Shown: piece after piece, positions 1 through 5,698 of the stretch
Layout: every line of letters starts with the position of its first letter
Position numbering within the stretch: position 1 is the first letter of the stretch
From: Candidatus Aquidulcis sp.
GTDB taxonomy: Bacteria; Chloroflexota; Anaerolineae; Anaerolineales; E44-bin32
Reading direction: 5' to 3'
Assembly: GCA_020723365.1 (NCBI GenBank)
Contig: DYJB01000008.1
Span: 5,196 to 10,893, forward strand
Length of the DNA stretch: 5,698 nucleotides
Notes under the pieces: model-generated
What the model saw: the letters and a program-made list of their open reading frames with translations, nothing else
What the model was told of the DNA's origin: nothing
The model's database searches: none
Position numbers and translations under genes: made by a program

Positions 1-1004
1 ACTACTACGTCGTGACGGACCGCCGCGCCCTGTGGATCGAGAAGGTCGTCGGCATCTACGACAGCCGCCGCGAGGCGCCGCTGCACATGGTCGTCTCGGT
101 CAGCCTGCGCACCGACATGCTGACACGCAGTTTCGGCTACGGCGACGTCATCATCCGCACCTTTACCGGCCAGCTGACCTTTCGCAACGTCGGCAACCCC
201 AAGGCCATGGCGGCGCTGATCGAGGAGCACTGGCGCCGCGTTCAGCACCAGCGCCAGCAGGCCGAGCGGGCCACGCTGGCGCAGACGCTGCAGGACAAGA
301 TGGGGGTCGAGACGCCGGCCGTTACCACCACCGCCTTGCCCGTGACCTCCGAGCGCGCCAGCCGCGACGTGGGGCTCGATCACTGGACGCTGCAGCTGCG
401 CTTCGAGGACAAGGGCGTCATCACCTACCGCAAGCACTGGGCGGTCCTGCTGCAGGCGATCGCTCTGCCGTCGATCCTGCTGCTCGCCGGCGCCGGCCTG
501 CTGGGCGGCAGCCTGAGCGGCATGGTTCAGCTCCTCGATCCGCTGCTCTCGGCCATCGTTCTGCTGGCGTGGATCGGCGTGATCGGCTTGTGGTGGCTCT
601 ACCAGTACGTCGACTGGGCCAACGACATCTACCAGGTGACGCCGACGCAGATCGTCGATATCACGCGCAAGCCGCTGGGCACCGAGAGCCGCGAGGTGGC
701 GCCGCTCGAGAACATCCTGGGCACCGAGGTCGACCGCAAGGGGCTGGCCGGGCTGCTGCTCAACTACGGGACCGTCACGGCCAGCATCGGCACGGCCGAG
801 TTCAAGTTCCAGGGCGTGTTCGATCCGGTGGGTGTCCAGCAGGATATCGTTCGCGCCCAGGAGGCCATCCTGGCCCGCAAGCGGGAGAAGGAAACCGGCC
901 AACGTCGGGAGGAAATGGTAGAATTACTTCGGCTCTACGATAAGGAGATCGCCTCTCGCCGAGCGGCGCCGGAGGCGGACGAACCGACCGATGGCCACGC
1001 GTGA
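1..1004 (+). CDS. Membrane protein with two bacterial PH domains (5' partial)
   Basis: The frame is open to the left edge, where it reads Y-Y-V ahead of the GTG at 12. YYVVTDRR is a typical strand of a bacterial PH (bPH2) domain, so that GTG is internal and the true start lies upstream. Counting from the GTG as residue 1: the end of a first PH domain (about 1-78, with FGYGDVIIRTFTG), a charged, Gln-rich linker (78-120), two hydrophobic segments that look like transmembrane helices (about 143-168 and 175-199), then a second PH domain (about 203-285, with NDIYQVTPTQIVDI and LLLNYGTVTASIGTA). The C-terminal tail is charged and probably helical (285-320). Both soluble domains should face the cytoplasm if the helices form a hairpin. 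Similar proteins in Anaerolineae are sometimes annotated as cyclic-nucleotide-binding; no such domain is visible here, though one could lie upstream. Molecular function is unknown. The last 14 bases overlap def, which suggests cotranscription. Confidence 0.85.
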   Translation, partial: YYVVTDRRALWIEKVVGIYDSRREAPLHMVVSVSLRTDMLTRSFGYGDVIIRTFTGQLTFRNVGNPKAMAALIEEHWRRVQHQRQQAERATLAQTLQDKMGVETPAVTTTALPVTSERASRDVGLDHWTLQLRFEDKGVITYRKHWAVLLQAIALPSILLLAGAGLLGGSLSGMVQLLDPLLSAIVLLAWIGVIGLWWLYQYVDWANDIYQVTPTQIVDITRKPLGTESREVAPLENILGTEVDRKGLAGLLLNYGTVTASIGTAEFKFQGVFDPVGVQQDIVRAQEAILARKREKETGQRREEMVELLRLYDKEIASRRAAPEADEPTDGHA

Positions 1005-1515
1005 AATCGTCACCCTCCCCGACCCGGTGCTGCGCCAGAAGGCGCGCAAAGTGCCGGCCGTCACGGAGGACATCCGCACCCTGATCGATGACATGGTCGA
1101 GACGATGCGCGCCGCCCCGGGCGTGGGGCTGGCGGCTCCGCAGGTGGGCGACAGCCGGCGCGTGATCGTTGTCGAGTACGCCGAGCCGCCCGAACAGGAA
1201 GGCGAGCCCGCACGCCCTCCGAAGCTCTTCACCCTGGTCAACCCCGAGATCGTGCGCCGCGCCCCGGATCAGGTCAAGGGCGTTGAGGGCTGCCTGTCGG
1301 TCCCCGGCTACCTGGGCGAGGTCGAGCGCTTCGAGTCGATCACCATCAAGGGCCTCAACCGGGCCGGCCTGCCGGTGCGCATCAAGGCCGCCGGCTGGCT
1401 GGCGCGCATCTTCCAGCACGAGATCGACCACCTCGAGGGCACGCTCTTCATCGACCGGGCCGAGGAGGTGTGGAAGGGCGAAGAGAAGGAGATCGAGTCG
1501 ATCGCCGCCGATTGA
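991..1515 (+). CDS. def: Peptide deformylase
   Basis: A 174-residue protein of normal size for a peptide deformylase, the cytoplasmic metalloenzyme that removes the formyl group from the initiator methionine of nascent proteins. All three family motifs are present: GVGLAAPQ (residues 44-51), EGCLS (99-103, metal ligand C101) and QHEIDHLEG (142-150, ligands H143 and H147, catalytic E144). The stretch at about 64-78, rich in Glu and Pro, is a short insertion between the first strands. The ATG at 991 gives the expected family N-terminus (an Ile-Val strand, then PDPVLRQKA). It lies inside the end of the upstream PH-domain gene, whose TGA is at 1002-1004, so translational coupling is plausible. 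A GGAGG at 971-975 is the nearest Shine-Dalgarno match but sits 15 bases from the ATG, longer than ideal. An intrinsic terminator follows 26 bases after the stop. Identification is firm. Confidence 0.97.
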   Translation: MATREIVTLPDPVLRQKARKVPAVTEDIRTLIDDMVETMRAAPGVGLAAPQVGDSRRVIVVEYAEPPEQEGEPARPPKLFTLVNPEIVRRAPDQVKGVEGCLSVPGYLGEVERFESITIKGLNRAGLPVRIKAAGWLARIFQHEIDHLEGTLFIDRAEEVWKGEEKEIESIAAD

Positions 1516-1541
1516 GGCGGCCTCCCTCTCAGGCGGCGCCG

Positions 1542-1565
1542 CGCGGACCCCCGGTCCGCGTTTTT
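1542..1565 (+). terminator. Rho-independent terminator after def
   Basis: A perfect 8-bp GC-rich stem, CGCGGACC (1542-1549) with GGTCCGCG (1553-1560), has a 3-base CCC loop and is followed directly by five T (1561-1565). It starts 26 bases past the def stop codon and should end the transcript of the PH-domain gene and def. It lies upstream of the recF -10 box and so separates recF from read-through. Confidence 0.9.
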
Positions 1566-1594
1566 CATCGCAGCCTTCGTCCACGCCGCCATGC

Positions 1595-1600
1595 TACAAT
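1595..1600 (+). promoter_or_regulatory. Putative recF -10 box (TACAAT)
   Basis: TACAAT differs from the TATAAT consensus at one position and stands out in GC-rich sequence between the def terminator and recF. Ten bases separate it from the recF ATG at 1611, so transcription would begin at or a few bases before the start codon. No convincing -35 hexamer appears about 17 bases upstream (AGCCTT at 1572-1577). Experimental support is absent; the call rests on motif and position. Confidence 0.6.
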
Positions 1601-1610
1601 CCCATCGCCC

Positions 1611-2819
1611 ATGCTCCTTCAGCACTTGTCCCTGACGAACGTGCGCAACTTCGTCCGCCTGGAGGCGGACGTTCCCGCTGGGCCAACCCTCATCGTGGGC
1701 GCCAATGCCCAGGGCAAGACCAGCCTGCTCGAAGCCGTCTACTACCTGGCGCGCGCCGCCTCCCCGCACGCACACAGCGACCGGCAGCTGATCAACTTCC
1801 TGGCCCTGCAGGAAGCGACGCCCTTCGCCCGCCTGGTGGCCGAGTACCGCCGCGCCGACCGCCTCCAGCGGGTCGAGATTCGCCTGGTGCTCGAGCCGGG
1901 CCTCAACGGAAGCGAGGCGCGCCTGCACCGTGAGGTGCTGCTCAACGGCGTCAAGCGCCGCGTGAGCGACCTGGCCGGCGGGCTGCACGCGGTGCTCTTC
2001 CTGCCGCAGGACCTGCGCGTGCTCGAGGGCCCGCCGTCCGAGAGGCGCCAGCAGCTGGATTCGACGCTGGCCCAGGCCGACGCCGTCTACGCCGAGGCGC
2101 TCTCCGAATACGGCAAGGTCCTCGCCCAGCGCAATGCCCTGCTCAAGCAGATGGATGAGCAGGGCGGCAACGGGTCCCAGCTCGGTTTCTGGGACGACGA
2201 ACTGGCCGAGCAGGGCGCCACGCTCATCCGCGCCCGGTCGTTGGCGCTGGCGGAGCACGACCGTCTGGCGTCTCCGATCCACGCCGACCTGACGCGCGGT
2301 CGCGAGGCGCTGCACCTCGAGTACCTGCCCAGCTATGATCCGCTTCCTCCCGCCCCGGCCCAACTCGGGCTGCCGCTGCAGCCGGCGCCGGACCGCACGG
2401 TCCTCAACCGGGAATCGATCCGCGACGGCCTGCGCCAGGCGCTCGAGCGAACGCGCTCCGAGGACCTGCAGCGCCGCGCCACATCGCTGGGCCCGCATCG
2501 CGACGACTTCCGCTTCACCGCCAACGGCATCGACCTGCGCGCCTACGGCTCGCGCGGGCAGAACCGCACCGCCATGCTGGCCCTCAAGCTGGCCGAGATC
2601 GAATGGCTGCATCAGCGCACGGGTGAGTGGCCGATCCTGCTGCTCGACGAGGTGCTGGCCGAGCTCGACGGCGAGCGCCGCCAGGACCTGCTGCGCCGCG
2701 TCGCCAGCCTGCCCCAGGCGCTCGTCACGTCCGCCGACATTGAGATGTTCGAGGGGCAATTCCGCCGGGCTGCCACCACCTGGGAAGTGGTCGCCGGCAC
2801 GCTGCGCCCCGCTGCCTGA
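1611..2819 (+). CDS. recF: DNA replication and repair protein RecF
   Basis: A 402-residue RecF, an ATPase of the ABC/SMC type. With RecO and RecR it loads RecA onto single-stranded gaps during recombinational repair. Visible landmarks: the N-terminal strand LSLTNVRNF typical of RecF; Walker A GANAQGKT (30-37) followed by SLLEA; the conserved GPHRDDF (294-300); the signature region SRGQNR (314-319) before ALKLAE; and Walker B LLLDEVLAELD (343-353). Many RecF proteins have Asp-Asp in Walker B; here it is D346-E347, the usual ABC form, so this should not impair it. The frame stays open back to 1470, but that extension overlaps def and the terminator and has no RecF similarity, so the ATG at 1611 is the start. 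No Shine-Dalgarno precedes it (CCCATCGCCC), in line with a leaderless transcript. Neither dnaA nor dnaN is adjacent, unlike the classic origin cluster. Confidence 0.96.
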   Translation: MLLQHLSLTNVRNFVRLEADVPAGPTLIVGANAQGKTSLLEAVYYLARAASPHAHSDRQLINFLALQEATPFARLVAEYRRADRLQRVEIRLVLEPGLNGSEARLHREVLLNGVKRRVSDLAGGLHAVLFLPQDLRVLEGPPSERRQQLDSTLAQADAVYAEALSEYGKVLAQRNALLKQMDEQGGNGSQLGFWDDELAEQGATLIRARSLALAEHDRLASPIHADLTRGREALHLEYLPSYDPLPPAPAQLGLPLQPAPDRTVLNRESIRDGLRQALERTRSEDLQRRATSLGPHRDDFRFTANGIDLRAYGSRGQNRTAMLALKLAEIEWLHQRTGEWPILLLDEVLAELDGERRQDLLRRVASLPQALVTSADIEMFEGQFRRAATTWEVVAGTLRPAA

Positions 2820-2828
2820 GGCGAGGGC

Positions 2829-3559
2829 TCAGCCCAGGGGATCGCGCGCCGGCATCCCGGCACGGCGGGGGTACTCGGGCGGCGTGGCGGCCGTCTTTTC
2901 CACCACCACCAGGTAGCGTGTCTCCGGGATGCGCGGCAGCTCGACCGGGATCAGCTGTTGCACGCGCCCGCCCAGCAGCCGCAGGGCGCTTTCGGCGGCG
3001 TGTGCTTCTGCCGGGCCGGTCTCGCCCTTCTGCGCGATAGCCCTGCCCCCAGCCTGACAAGGGGTAGCAGGTACTCCGCCAGCACCGGCATCCCCGCCAC
3101 CGCCCGCGCCACCGCCCAGTCGTAGGCGGCACGGTGCTCAGGCATCTGTCCCACGTCCTCCGCCCGGGCGTGGACGACCGTGATCCCCTCCAGTCCCAGT
3201 CCTTCGACGACGTGTCGGCAGAACTCGGCCTTCTTGCCCGTCGCCTCGACCAGCGTCACGTGCAGGCGCGGCAGGACGATCTTGAGCGGCAGCCCCGGGA
3301 AGCCGGCGCCCGTGCCGATGTCCACCAGGCATTCCGCCGGGCGCGGCTTGATCACGAGCAGGCAGCTGAGCGAGTCAAGAAAGTGCTTCGTTTCGATGGC
3401 CGAAGGATCGGTGATGGCGGTCAGGTTGAAGCGCTCGTTCCACGTCAGGAGTTCGGCGGCGTACCAGGCGAACGCCTCCAGCTGCCGGCGGGTGAGCGTC
3501 ACCCCGAACCGCGCCTGCGCCGTGTCCTGCAGGTTGAGGACGGCCGGCGGGGTGCTCAT
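2829..3559 (-). CDS. rsmG: 16S rRNA (guanine-N7) methyltransferase RsmG, frameshifted
   Basis: RsmG (GidB) methylates N7 of a 16S rRNA guanine (G527 in E. coli) using S-adenosylmethionine. From the ATG at 3559 the frame reads WNERFNLTAI (40-49), HFLDSL (59-64) and the SAM-binding loop DIGTGAGFPGLPLKI (80-94), and is normal to about residue 171. There one base is missing in a C run at 3046-3050 (five where six would keep frame). The unshifted frame continues with a 31-residue unrelated tail and stops at 2951 (202 aa). The next frame supplies the family C-terminus, including GRAIAQKGETG, RYLVVVEK and YPRRAGMPARDPL, ending at a TGA at 2831-2829. The repaired protein would be 243 residues, normal for RsmG. 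The intact downstream frame suggests a very recent mutation or a sequencing error. The ATG directly follows the asparaginase stop (TGAATG), so the genes are probably coupled. Confidence 0.9.
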
Positions 3560-4633
3560 TCAGTGGGGTCGGCGGAGCGTCAGGCAGGCGCGCATCTCGC
3601 CCACGATCAGCTTGCGGAAGTTGGTCACCGGCTGTGTGCCGTACTCCGCCAGCGCATCGAGCTGGTCGGGCACCAGGGCGCCCAGCTGTGCCAGCACCGC
3701 CAGCGCCGCCCGCCGCCCGGCACGCTGCCCCGGCGGGTTGTCGGTCAGCTTGCCCACCTCGCCGTCGGCGATTTTGATCGCCACGCCCAGCCCGGGCGAG
3801 CCGGGGCCGAGCGTGCCCGGCCGGATCGCCAGGCCTCGGTAGCCTTCCGCCCCACCCTTGGAGAGGATCGCCCCGCCGGAGACCTGCATCAACGATGTGT
3901 CGAAGCGTCCCGGGCCGTCGACCATGTCGGGGTTGGAGGTCATGGCATCGACGATTCGCCGCACGGCGCGCTCCCGCTCCGGCGCCAGCCCGGATGGGTC
4001 CGCCAGCCGGGCGTAGCCGGTGGCGGCCGCCGCCAGCGGGACAGCGAAAGTCGGCACGGAGCAGCCATCGATACCGAGCTGCACCTGCTCCGGCGCTATG
4101 CCGCACATGGCGCTGAAGGCTTCCAGGATCCGGCTCTGCACCGGATGGTTGGGATCGATGTACGTTCCGAGAGGCGCGCCGAGAAAGCGCGCCTGGGCCA
4201 GCATCCCGGAGTGCTTGCCGGAGCAGTTGTGCCGGTTGGGCGTCAGCGGCTCGTTGTTCTGGCGCATGCGCGCCGTGGTGGCGGCATCGTAGGGCGCGTG
4301 CGTCCCGCACAGCAGGTCAGCTTCGCGCACCCCCACCTGCGCCTGAATGGACTCGGCCATGGCCTTGTGGGCATCGGTCCCGGCGTGCGAGGCGCAGATG
4401 AAGGCCAGCTGGCGCGGCGAGAGACCGAAGGAATCCATCCCGCCGCCCTCGACGAAGGGCAAGGCCTGGAAAGGCTTGGCGCTCGAGCGTAGAAAGGTCA
4501 GGGCCTGAGGGTCGCCGCACCAGGCGAGCAGCCGGCCGAGGCGGTCGGTCACGGCCACGGCGCCGTAATGGACCGACTCGACGACGCCTCCCCGCGTCAC
4601 CTCGACGACGGGCTCATACCAATCAGCCTTCAT
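3560..4633 (-). CDS. L-asparaginase II family protein
   Basis: A 357-residue member of the asparaginase II family (Rhizobium etli AnsA/ReAV type), which hydrolyses L-asparagine to aspartate and ammonia and is unrelated to the E. coli enzymes. I place the key residues by analogy with the ReAV structure from memory: a Ser-Lys pair in RSSAKPFQ (S50, K53), a second serine in CASHAGTDAH (S82) with a partner lysine in LSKGGAEG (K259), and the metal-binding set C137 and K140 of NCSGKHSG with C191 of IDGCSVP (D189 beside it). All appear intact, so the enzyme is probably active. The frame is open to 4732, but that extension runs into the upstream gene; MKADWYEPVVEVTRGG fits the family N-terminus, so the ATG at 4633 is chosen. 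A G-rich GGGGGA lies 4 bases before it. The upstream MBL gene ends 25 bases away and rsmG follows without a gap. No signal peptide is visible. Confidence 0.93.
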   Translation of the reverse strand: MKADWYEPVVEVTRGGVVESVHYGAVAVTDRLGRLLAWCGDPQALTFLRSSAKPFQALPFVEGGGMDSFGLSPRQLAFICASHAGTDAHKAMAESIQAQVGVREADLLCGTHAPYDAATTARMRQNNEPLTPNRHNCSGKHSGMLAQARFLGAPLGTYIDPNHPVQSRILEAFSAMCGIAPEQVQLGIDGCSVPTFAVPLAAAATGYARLADPSGLAPERERAVRRIVDAMTSNPDMVDGPGRFDTSLMQVSGGAILSKGGAEGYRGLAIRPGTLGPGSPGLGVAIKIADGEVGKLTDNPPGQRAGRRAALAVLAQLGALVPDQLDALAEYGTQPVTNFRKLIVGEMRACLTLRRPH

Positions 4634-4658
4634 GCTTCCCCCGCTGTGCGCTTCGGGG

Positions 4659-5495
4659 TCAATCCTCTTCGGCCCGCCAGCGCGTGTACAGGCGTTCCAG
4701 TCCGACCTGCAGCCGCAGGTGCGCGTGCTCACGCCGCGTGGAGGGGATCTTGTAGCCGCGCAGCAGGGCCGAGGCCAGGCTTGCGGTTGCTTCCGTTAGA
4801 TCCGGCCGCGGCTTGACCTTGCGCAACCGCTGCTCGACGCGCGTCAGCCAGGTGGACATCTGAGCGATCGCCTTGCGCTCGATCACGCCGTCGCGCGACG
4901 ACACCAGGGTGAAGGACTTGTAGGGCCCACGGGCCGCCTGCTGCAGCGTTTTCTGCCAGGCCGCCAGGTCGGCGTCCCCCAGGTAGGCCGGCTCTTCCAG
5001 GCAGACGGCATCCCCGATGAAGATGACCCCGGCATCCGGGACGACGACCCAGATGGCGCCTCGCGTCGGCCCGGGCCGATGCAGCAGGATGATCTCGCGC
5101 CCTTCCAGGTGCAGGCTCATCTCCGTCGAGAAGGTCAGGTCGGGCACGGCCTTGGAGACACCGCTGATGCGCTTGAGGCGGTCGGCCTCGGCGCCGATCG
5201 GGCGCGCCCCGCCCTTGAAGGTGTCCGGCCAGGCGTTCATGACCAGGCGCGTTTCGTCATGGGCCAGAATGGGCAGGTCCAGCCCGCGCGCGCCCAGGAC
5301 GCGATCGGGGTGGTGATCGAGCAGCACCATGCTGCGCGGTTTGCCCTTCTCACCCAGCTGGCTGATCCATTCGCGGGCATCCTCGATGCGGATGGGCGCG
5401 TCGATCAGGAGCAGCCGCCCGTGCGAGGCAACCGCGCCGACCGACACGCCGGGGAACTTGCTGTTCAGGAAGACGCCGGAGGCAACGGTACGCAT
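4659..5495 (-). CDS. Metallo-beta-lactamase-fold protein with degenerate metal site
   Basis: A 278-residue protein with the metallo-beta-lactamase (MBL) fold outline: an N-terminal strand pair ending in LLLIDAP (28-34), VLLDHHPDRVLGARG (57-71) at the place of the HxHxDH metal motif, LLHRPGPTRGAIWV (137-150) with the usual histidine at H139, and VIFIGDAV (157-164) with the bridging aspartate D162. The first motif reads D60-H61-H62-P63-D64-R65: Asp replaces the first histidine and Arg the last. Near VSSRDG (198-203), where a final His often occurs, there is Arg. H62, D64, H139 and D162 remain. Substrate cannot be named; the protein may bind one metal, bind differently, or be non-catalytic. The C-terminal 80 residues (about 200-278) are helical-looking and basic. 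The ATG at 5495 fits the family start (fVN/LN-FPGV pattern), with only a weak GAGAG upstream. It is the first gene of the operon with the asparaginase and rsmG. Confidence 0.82.
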   Translation of the reverse strand: MRTVASGVFLNSKFPGVSVGAVASHGRLLLIDAPIRIEDAREWISQLGEKGKPRSMVLLDHHPDRVLGARGLDLPILAHDETRLVMNAWPDTFKGGARPIGAEADRLKRISGVSKAVPDLTFSTEMSLHLEGREIILLHRPGPTRGAIWVVVPDAGVIFIGDAVCLEEPAYLGDADLAAWQKTLQQAARGPYKSFTLVSSRDGVIERKAIAQMSTWLTRVEQRLRKVKPRPDLTEATASLASALLRGYKIPSTRREHAHLRLQVGLERLYTRWRAEED

Positions 5496-5526
5496 GCAGG
5501 GTCTCTCGATGAGGCGGATGGGCGCA

Positions 5527-5541
5527 TCCCGGCTACCGGGA
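5527..5541 (-). repeat. Small inverted repeat in the MBL gene leader
   Basis: TCCCGG (5527-5532) and CCGGGA (5536-5541) form a perfect 6-bp stem with a 3-base loop. It lies between the putative -10 box and the MBL start, close to the predicted transcript start. No T run follows in either direction, so it is not an intrinsic terminator. It could be a leader hairpin or an operator half-site pair, or chance in GC-rich sequence. Confidence 0.35.
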
Positions 5542-5551
5542 CACCGCGGCC

Positions 5552-5557
5552 ATTATA
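5552..5557 (-). promoter_or_regulatory. Putative -10 box (TATAAT) of the MBL-asparaginase-rsmG operon
   Basis: On the minus strand this reads TATAAT, a perfect -10 consensus, 56 bases upstream of the MBL start codon at 5495. Its bases include the TAA stop of the kinase gene. Transcription would start near 5545 and give a leader of about 50 bases. The best -35 candidate is TCGACG with a 19-base spacer, which is weak. An imperfect context but a rare AT-rich hexamer in this sequence. Confidence 0.55.
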
Positions 5558-5698
5558 CCGGCAGGGTGAAGGAGAACGTCGACCCCTGCCCGACTTCGGA
5601 CTCGACCCAGATGCGCCCGCCGTGGGCTTCCACGGCCAGGCGACAGAAGGCCAGCCCGAGGCCGAGGCCCTTGGCGTAGCCCTCCTGGTGCAGGCGGG
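5553..5698 (-). CDS. Sensor histidine kinase, C-terminal fragment
   Basis: The last 47 codons of a gene that enters from the right edge and ends with TAA at 5555-5553. The visible protein is the end of a histidine kinase ATPase (HATPase_c) domain: the G2 box GLGLGLAFC (residues 10-18 of the fragment), then the helix and strand AVEAHGGRIWVES (21-33) and the closing GQGSTFSFTLP (36-46). This domain binds ATP for autophosphorylation of the kinase, which would then pass phosphate to a response regulator. The protein ends right after the domain, with no receiver fused at the C-terminus. The sensor part, dimerisation helix and any partner regulator lie outside the window. It reads in the same direction as the MBL gene, 57 bases upstream, so read-through into that operon is possible. 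Confidence 0.92.
   Translation of the reverse strand, partial: RLHQEGYAKGLGLGLAFCRLAVEAHGGRIWVESEVGQGSTFSFTLPV

Noticed and set aside
942..947. AAGGAG as a Shine-Dalgarno sequence for a small gene or for def
   Set aside because: No ATG, GTG or TTG follows at a workable distance; def starts 43 bases further on.
1470..1610. A 47-codon N-terminal extension of recF
   Set aside because: It overlaps def and the terminator, is Arg-rich, and lacks similarity to RecF, whose N-terminus begins at the ATG at 1611.
1308..2759. A 483-codon open frame on the minus strand, antisense to recF and the end of def
   Set aside because: It mirrors the codon positions of recF, as is usual in GC-rich DNA where stop codons are rare. 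Its translation has no recognisable domain, while recF on the other strand has all its motifs.
2816..2832. Inverted repeat CTGAG/CTCAG spanning both convergent stop codons of recF and rsmG, as a bidirectional terminator
   Set aside because: Only 5 bp of stem with a 7-base loop and no T run on either side; part of the symmetry comes from the two facing TGA stop codons.
3134..4492. A 452-codon open frame on the plus strand, antisense to rsmG and the asparaginase
   Set aside because: Its translation is rich in Arg, Gln and His with no domain, and both genes on the opposite strand carry complete family motifs.
4634..4732. A 33-codon N-terminal extension of the asparaginase
   Set aside because: It overlaps the end of the MBL gene and has no signal-peptide character; the family N-terminus starts at the ATG at 4633.
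1..5698. CRISPR arrays, insertion sequences, tRNA or rRNA genes, phage or defence genes
   Set aside because: No spaced direct repeats, terminal repeats, transposase or integrase motifs, or RNA gene landmarks were seen by eye; nearly all of the window is explained by six genes with family or domain matches and short intergenic gaps.

Overview
This GC-rich window reads as an ordinary stretch of bacterial chromosome packed with genes. The codon bias is strong, with mostly G or C at third positions. I favour Chloroflexota, probably Anaerolineae or a relative. The reasons are the membrane protein with two bacterial PH domains, which resembles proteins common in that group, the style of the RecF and metallo-beta-lactamase-fold proteins, and a TACAAT -10 box that sits almost on the recF start codon. 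This placement is inference from recognition and was not tested by a search.

Layout, plus strand: the 3' part of a membrane protein (PH domain, two transmembrane helices, PH domain; runs off the left edge, stop at 1004) overlaps def, peptide deformylase (991-1515), by 14 bases. A clear intrinsic terminator (1542-1565) closes this unit. recF (1611-2819) follows, with its own -10 box 10 bases before the ATG and no Shine-Dalgarno sequence, so it may be read from a leaderless or very short-leader transcript.

Layout, minus strand, read right to left: the last 47 codons of a sensor histidine kinase (from the right edge to 5553), a metallo-beta-lactamase-fold protein with a degenerate metal site (5495-4659), an L-asparaginase II family protein (4633-3560), and rsmG, the 16S rRNA m7G methyltransferase (3559-2829). 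The last three are spaced 25 and 0 bases apart and look like one operon. A perfect TATAAT box for this operon lies across the stop codon of the kinase gene. rsmG converges on recF with only 9 bases between the two stop codons.

The most notable feature is a single-base frameshift in rsmG at a run of five C (3046-3050). It cuts off the conserved C-terminal part of the protein, yet that part is intact in the next frame. The genes cover housekeeping (def, recF, rsmG), amide metabolism (asparaginase) and signalling (kinase). I see no mobile element, CRISPR array, RNA gene, defence island or other sign of a novel system. The remaining oddities are local: the altered metal ligands of the MBL protein, the promoter embedded in a stop codon, and a possible hairpin over the asparaginase ribosome-binding site.
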